Assembly: GCA_003024985.2 (NCBI GenBank)
Contig: PXIH01S0000735.1
Reading direction: 5' to 3' (one strand)
DNA: 13,911 nt
Source: Euperipatoides rowelli
Lineage: Eukaryota; Onychophora; Udeonychophora; Euonychophora; Peripatopsidae
The position numbers and the translations under genes are program-made. The stretch's first letter is position 1, and each line of letters begins with the position of its first letter. Positions 9,186 to 13,911 of the stretch are shown piece by piece. The notes beneath the pieces are model-generated. The model saw nothing but the letters and a program-made list of their open reading frames with translations, was not told where the DNA came from and made no database searches.

Positions 9186-9830
9186 GTAAATAAACCATAA
9201 TGAAGGGTCTTTTAATCTCTAATAACCCTAAACTAAGACCTGGACCAGATTAATGGTACTTGGGCACCTGGCTCAAAATGTCAGGTCCCCTTGAAAGGCT
9301 TTGGGTGGGTAGGGTGCCGTAGTAGAGACCTGCTCAGCAGTTAGAGGAGCAAACCCCCTGCCCCAGGAATTACTTTTTACTGTAGGAATAATAGCTATAA
9401 ATATCCATTTCATCACTTGACAGCTGAGGTTGGGTCATCTCGTAACATTGATTTCTGTCATTTGCCCAGACTTCAGCTATTGACAACATTTACAAGTATT
9501 GTGATCATTTTCTATATTTTTTTTTTTACAACAAACTCTTATTAAAATCTACAAAATTTATTTCTTAATGTCCCCGCTTAATTTCCATACTTGCTGGAAA
9601 GCTCATTTAATTTCGGGAAAACAATTCTCCTTGATTCCTTGCTAAGTGTTGTCAAAGGCCTCTGTAGACCAAGTAGCATCAGGCATTGCAGCATTTATTA
9701 CTGCTTAATCAAATTATAAACAGGAGTCAACTTTTATCATTTTCTTTTATTTTAATGTGCTTATTATTTTTTAAGAAACATTTTATATGTTCATTTAAAA
9801 TAGAAAAAATATTGATCAATTCTTTTGTAG
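9186..9830 (+). other. intron 5, 645 bp, with a GC-richer block
   Basis: Donor is gtaaat and acceptor is attcttttgtag. Phase 1, splitting Gly228. It contains a GC-richer stretch near 9230-9372 unlike the surrounding intron sequence. A reading frame that runs open from 9686 into exon 6 begins inside this intron, and its first part has no repeat pattern, so it is treated as non-coding. Confidence 0.82.
9230..9372. other. GC-richer intronic block of unknown origin
   Basis: This stretch is much richer in G and C than the flanking intron, with runs such as ggtgggtagggtgccg and cccctgcccc. It has no open frame of note, no tRNA-like boxes and no clear terminal repeats. It may be a fragment of an inserted repeat, but nothing in it identifies a family. 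Confidence 0.4.
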
Positions 9831-9959
9831 GTCTTAAAACATTTTCCAGTTCAGTAATTGTTGAAGGTGATGTTCATGTGGCAGGAACTGTCGATGATGT
9901 GAAGTTATCTCACTTTGCACGAACAGTAATGACTAAATCAGGAGCACAAACAATTACTG
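9831..9959 (+). CDS. exon 6: single-unit cassette (unit 5)
   Basis: The exon is 129 nt (43 codons), phase 1-1, between cttttgtag and gtaaaa. It spans Gly228 to Thr270, with Gly271 split. It shows LKTF (229-232), SVIVEGDVHVAGTV strands (235-248) and a variant loop, VDDVKLS, where the NG of other units is replaced by DD. It ends with KSGAQTIT (263-270), the clearest copy of the inter-unit motif. Like exon 5 it is one repeat period long and symmetric. The frame stays open upstream to 9686 and a little downstream, but splice signals and repeat register place the ends here. Confidence 0.88.
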
Positions 9960-10561
9960 GTAAAATATATTTACAAAATATTTTGTACTGTTTCATTTTA
10001 GGTATAACTTTGGAAGTATAAATTGACATTTCATTTTAGATGCTTGATTTTAAATGTTTAACTCTAGAAATTTTGACAGAAAAATCTAAAGGGCTTAAAA
10101 GTAAGAATTTGGCCTAATCTGAGGCTAGTGATTATCTAAGTTTGTTTCCAGTTACTTGGTTTAAGAAAATTAATTCAATCTGATTAACAATATCTAGAAT
10201 GATTTGATCAATTAAGCATGAAAGACCATATCAAGTTTATTTAAATCATATCTGCTAACCAAAATCATTTTGAAGCATTTGTAATTATATTAATAGGTAA
10301 ACCAACTTGCTTAAGCACAGTTTCCATAAGATATAAAAACTTGCTTAAAGCACATTTTTCATAAGATACATACGAACGAAATACTAATTTTGACTAGTTC
10401 AATACTTGTTACTATAAGTTACTATGTTTGGAAATGTCAGTTTTTCTCTATTGATAAAGAAATAAAAATGTATTGCTTGTAATTCAAAATGGAATTCATA
10501 TTTCTGAGAACACGTCTTTAAAAAGCTCTACCTTCATTTAACAAGTTTGTTCTATTTACAG
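9960..10561 (+). other. intron 6, 602 bp
   Basis: Donor is gtaaaa and acceptor is tctatttacag. Phase 1, splitting Gly271. It is AT-rich and contains one 34-bp tandem duplication (10305-10373). Nothing else is recognised. Confidence 0.82.
10305..10373. repeat. tandem duplication, about 34 bp x 2
   Basis: Copy 1 starts at 10305 and copy 2 at 10339, both beginning acttgctta. They share agcaca and cataagata blocks in the same order and differ by a few substitutions and a one-base indel. It is a simple local duplication within intron 6. Confidence 0.75.
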
Positions 10562-10789
10562 GCCGGAAGACCTTCACTCACACTGTGACTGTTGATTCTG
10601 ATATTACTGCGAATGACCTTATAAACATGGTGAATATTACGGAACTTAATGAGAATACAGTCAGAATAGACAAAGATTGTGAAATTTTTGGTGCAAAACA
10701 ATTTACCAAAGATGTTACTATTGAGGGTAACTTAAATGTAGGGTTATTAAATGGAATGGTATTTCCAGGGGATTATCTTTTAAAGTCTG
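10562..10789 (+). CDS. exon 7: two-unit cassette (units 6 and 7)
   Basis: The exon is 228 nt (76 codons), phase 1-1, between tctatttacag and gtaagt, the best donor in the gene. It spans Gly271 to Ser346, with Gly347 split. Unit 6 has RKTF (272-275), HTVTVDSDI strands and a divergent loop, MVNITELN, with sequon N295. Unit 7 has RIDKDCEIFG (305-314), KQF (316-318), KDVTIEGNLNVGLLNG (320-335) and FPGDYLLKS (338-346). Cys310 is the only cysteine in the visible protein. The exon covers nearly two periods with no intron at the internal glycine (314), as if two one-unit exons had fused or an intron was lost. It ends in KSG rather than ITG, so the next exon should start with the rest of the I-T-G motif. 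Confidence 0.9.
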
Positions 10790-12607
10790 GTAAGTTGTTT
10801 GTCCATTTTTAACTTCTAATCATTTACATATATAACTAGCCAAACATTTGCTAAACATCCATTCAGACAAGTAAATATTCTTCAGTCCCAAATTTAAATG
10901 AACCCAAAGGGAGTTGTGTTTAGAAAATTTTACATTTAAAATTCTCAAATATAGTTTCTAGCGGTTTTTATTAAAACCTACAGTAATAAGTATTGATGTT
11001 CCATTTTTTTTGTTGCTGTATCTTAAATTCTTTGCTTTATCCCAAATGGATATTATATTCCATTTGTTGCAATGGATTGTCTTATTTAAATCCTATCAAC
11101 TCATTTCATAACCAGATTTGCTTTGTTAATTCTAAAAAGTTCTAATTACATAACAATCAATAGTTGGCAGGAATAATTTGTAAATTACATTATTTAGGTG
11201 AAACATTCAAATTTTACTTATTTTGTTCCATCATTTTTACTATCTGCAATCCTTAAATCTATGTACCACATTGTTTTATTTCAACCAACATGGTAATTGC
11301 ATATTTCAAATGCAATGCATCTTTGTGTTTAAGTTAGAACATGTTTAATACCCTGTCTAGCTCAATTACGCCTGTTTGCCATCAGCATGTAATAAATGTG
11401 GGAATTCAGAAATAGACCATTTATAAAGGGTAAAAAGGGCTAAATTCTAGCCAATATACAGTATATTTGGGAAACTTCCAAAAGGTAGGCTACCATTGAT
11501 GTCAGATTCCAACAAATTTTCCCTTTTATACAGGATGAATTACACAGCAATTTTGTATGGTTTTGGAATGTAGTAACTCAGGATTAATTATTATGCAAAT
11601 TCCATTTTTATCAAGCATCACCAAAGGCCATTTTTAGGTCCAAATCATTGGTATTTACTTTCCCTACATATCAAATTATAACTAATTTTTATTACTGTTT
11701 AGTAAGAAAAATGAGTTGCCACAATGCCAATATTACCATTATTATACCTCAAGTATATTCTGGTTCCATTTTACTTTTTTTGTTACACACAGCTCAATAG
11801 GTGCTTTTTTAATGTCCATAGTAAAAGAATATATTCTAAAGTTGTTTTTCTAATACATTCTATACTATAATATTAAAATGACTGTACTAATGCTTGTCTA
11901 GTATTGATACCAAATCTAACAATTTATCCTTTTATGTATAATTTGCTTTCGGAAAATTCATTTTGATTATTAAATGATCTCTTGAATACCTATTTATTCA
12001 ATCCAATTTAATCTACCATATCCTAGTTATTTTGTCAATAATTTTAACCCCACTTTTATTGCTAATAAAATCATCTGCCAATTTTTACAATATTAGGTCC
12101 ATATACAGCAGATCGGCATCTTTATTCTCAAACGATAACAATTTTAAAATCAATAAAATAATGGTATTTTAACTTCTATATTTTAATAGCAGGTTATACA
12201 CTTTCTTCTTAATCATCTACTAAAACCAAGAATTACTGTCAACATTTTTAATTTTAACTATGATAATGATGGTGCTGTTACTGGCTTGGGACACATTCCA
12301 ATTAGGATTATAGATACAGTAGATGACTGGAAGTAAGATTAATTTATAGGAAAATTCTAAAATGTGTTATCTACCCTGTATGCCATTCATTTCTGTGGTC
12401 TTTTGATCTAAATGGTAATTTTCCGTGAAATTTATCTTATGCTGTTATTTGGTAACACATCCATTTTAACTAACGAGGAATTGAATCGTATGATAGTGGT
12501 TCTAGTAATCAATTTTGTTTGTTGATCATGAACGACTACATCCTGAGTTAGTGGTCTCAAATTTCGAACACACAAATTAATGCTGGAAAATTTTAATTTT
12601 ACTCTAA

Positions 12608-12763
12608 AATTTGGATACTTGTACATTCAAAGCACTGGCAAATAGGCAACTGGATGTCAATATAAAGCTGACTACTCGTAATAAAGTCCTGCGACTTAGT
12701 ATTATCAATGGTCAGGATATATTTAATGGTCAGGATATTTTTAAACTCTCCAATCCTAGATGA
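12608..12763 (+). other. candidate divergent repeat exon or exon relic
   Basis: The frame is open for 51 codons before tga (12761-12763). It contains F at 12626, an alternating hydrophobic stretch LDVNIKL (12650-12670) and SIINGQDIF (12698-12724), which resembles SINGVDMSDLF of exon 3. An in-frame 18-bp duplication then repeats NGQDIF. If the acceptor is the aaag ending at 12632, the phase-1 carry-over from exon 7 fits. Against this, that acceptor lacks a good pyrimidine tract, the I-T-G motif is missing, the spacing from F to NG is too long, and the only in-frame donors (gtcagg) are weak. It could be a terminal exon, a dead unit or chance. Confidence 0.25.
12707..12742. repeat. 18-bp tandem duplication x 2
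   Basis: Two adjacent copies start with aatggtcaggatat at 12707 and 12725 and differ only near the end. The unit length is a multiple of three and it lies within the candidate frame at 12608-12763. Confidence 0.85.
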
Positions 12764-13795
12764 TACTCGCGCCACAAATATTCTAAAGATAGTCCACCTG
12801 TTGAGCAGTTAATACAAAAGTAGTGACTTGTAAGAACTGAAAAGTTTTCAATAGTACATTCTTTATAGGCCTAATCCATTTTCACAATGTTTTAAATAAT
12901 TTTTCAGAGAAATGGAGTGGTTTGTATTTAACTGATCCCAAGTCCAATAACTGGTATCCCTTTTTCTTGTGCTCAGGCATTGGGATATCATATGTGGCCA
13001 ATACAAATTTATGCATATTAGTGTAATAGTTTTTGGTTCACCCCCTCCCCCCGATCTTAACTTTATCAATTATCTGATAACTATAAATCTTGGTCACTGC
13101 CTTCTCCCATATATTTTAGTTCATTTCATTGTTTGAAATGTGTCGTATCCTTGTCCTAGTCATGTTGTTGATTCAATATGCTATTATGTTCATTCAGTAA
13201 TTGTTAGGCTCAATTAGCATTGTGTCATACTCAGCAAATCTAATTCATTTATCTGCAGCAATTTGCCTTAACCATAAATTTGTTTTTCCATTGGTTTTAT
13301 TAAATTACACGATTCATATCAAAATGAAAATACAAACCATGTTTTGATAATTTAGTTTTTAAAAAAATATTCCATTTACATTTGATTTTTCCTACATTCT
13401 AGAGTTTCCACCAATATTTTTTTAAAACTTATAGCTATGATTTTTATTTTCTATTATTATTGCTTCTGAAAATTTCATTTTTATACACATCTTGATCAAT
13501 TAATTTAACTTGAATGAGCTAATAGGTTTTTCATTTGTTAGATGTTCTTTTACATCTGAAATTCAAATGAAACTTTAAAAACAAAACTTTAGATGTGTGG
13601 TCTACAGTGACGTTACTATTCATGACCGCATTCAGATTTACAGTATATGAGAACACAATCAAAATCACAACAATCTTAAAATGTCACCCCAAAGCTTCCT
13701 CTATTGCAGTATGAATCCTATGTTTTTAAGGACTTATCTCTTACACCAATATTTAAGTCGTACCTTTTTAGTTAGGCGTTGCAGTTTTCAATCTG

Positions 13796-13825
13796 ATGCT
13801 ATCCATAATTATGCTATCCATAATC
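13796..13825. repeat. 15-bp tandem duplication x 2
   Basis: Two adjacent copies of atgctatccataat plus one variable base (t, then c), at 13796-13810 and 13811-13825. No function is apparent. Confidence 0.85.
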
Positions 13826-13911
13826 ACATCTACAATTTGTTACAAGATACTTTAAACTACTAAAATGTAATCAATGACAAGACTAAAAATGTTCATGATG
13901 CTTACAATTAA

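Larger units (their letters stand above)
1958..10789 (+). other. partial gene: seven internal exons of a tandem-repeat beta-rich protein
   Basis: Seven exons with GT..AG boundaries join in one frame to give 346 codons plus one base. Intron phases after exons 1 to 7 are 1, 1, 2, 1, 1, 1, 1, and each carries over correctly to the next exon. The product is a series of units of about 40-46 residues with a conserved [IV]xG, then F, a VxVxG stretch and [LIV]NG[LIV]D. It has one Cys (residue 310), no Trp, no visible membrane segment and four N-x-S/T sequons (N37, N50, N79, N295), which would suit but do not prove secretion. No initiator Met, signal peptide or sure stop is visible, so the gene probably extends both ways. 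The family is not recognised. The unit resembles fibre-type beta-solenoid repeats in pattern only. Exon joins rest on frame, splice signals and repeat continuity, without transcript data. Confidence 0.85.
10790..13911 (+). other. 3.1 kb without a secure exon: intron 7 or 3' flank
   Basis: It starts with the strong donor gtaagt, so a further exon is expected, entering in phase 1 and opening with the rest of an I-T-G motif. No such exon was found. The sequence is AT-rich, with 18-bp (12707-12742) and 15-bp (13796-13825) tandem duplications and a weakly repeat-like open frame at 12608-12763. Open frames at 12432-12626 and 12863-13069 (minus) and 13681-13863 (plus) show no recognisable protein pattern. 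Confidence 0.6.

Noticed and set aside
12432-12626. 64-codon minus-strand frame
   Set aside because: No motif, no splice context and no similarity to the repeat unit; length is possible by chance.
12863-13069. 68-codon minus-strand frame starting near a C-rich run
   Set aside because: No recognisable domain; the Gly run comes from the cccctcccccc tract.
13593-13720. Possible next exon after ttag with phase-1 entry (reads DVWSTVTLL)
   Set aside because: It lacks I-T-G, the F and VxVxG strands, and has no good donor before a stop.
13681-13863. 60-codon plus-strand frame
   Set aside because: It contains a 15-bp tandem duplication and no repeat-unit signature or splice support.
1-13911. Prokaryotic reading (operon, phage tail-fibre gene, CRISPR)
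   Set aside because: The coding pieces are separated by stop-filled sequence with consistent GT..AG boundaries and phases, and no ribosome binding sites, dense genes or CRISPR spacers are present.

Overview
The window looks like a piece of an invertebrate animal nuclear genome; the species cannot be named from it. It is AT-rich, has spliceosomal introns with GT..AG ends and polypyrimidine-type acceptors, and carries a decayed CR1/Jockey-type LINE and a short terminal-inverted-repeat element in its introns. There are no bacterial operons, ribosome binding sites, rRNA genes or CRISPR arrays.

The main content is the interior of one gene on the + strand. Seven exons (1958-2114, 4965-5078, 5162-5309, 8844-8986, 9066-9185, 9831-9959, 10562-10789) join without a stop into 1039 nt, or 346 codons plus one base. 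Neither the true start nor a firm stop is in view. The protein is a tandem array of beta-strand-like units of about 40-46 residues, each with the pattern [IV]xG..F...VxVxGx[LIV]x[LIV]...[LIV]NG[LIV]D. Seven units are visible. Residue numbers below count from the first codon of the 1958-2114 exon. The conserved [IV]xG glycines fall at residues 31, 103, 149, 188, 228, 271 and 314. Units 1 and 2 are separated by a helix-like linker that has its own exon. I do not recognise the gene and assign no function. The pattern suggests a fibrous beta-solenoid-like protein.

Layout. 1-1957: upstream flank or intron with low-complexity A/T tracts, a (TG)10 microsatellite, a small inverted repeat and an unidentified frame with few stops (139-620). 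1958-5309: exons 1-3. The intron between exons 1 and 2 holds a tRNA-like segment (about 3461-3515) and a roughly 208-bp terminal-inverted-repeat element (4018-4225). 5310-8843: a 3.5-kb intron largely filled by an antisense, frameshifted LINE reverse-transcriptase relic (about 5790-7480). 8844-10789: exons 4-7, three of them simple one-unit or two-unit phase 1-1 cassettes. 10790-13911: 3.1 kb with no secure exon, several short tandem duplications, and one weak candidate exon or relic at 12608-12763.

The most notable feature is the match between exon structure and protein repeat. Four introns cut the same kind of site, after the first base of the conserved glycine codon (residues 53, 188, 228, 271; three of these read I-T-G). 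This is the arrangement expected if the array grew by duplication of symmetric phase-1 exons.
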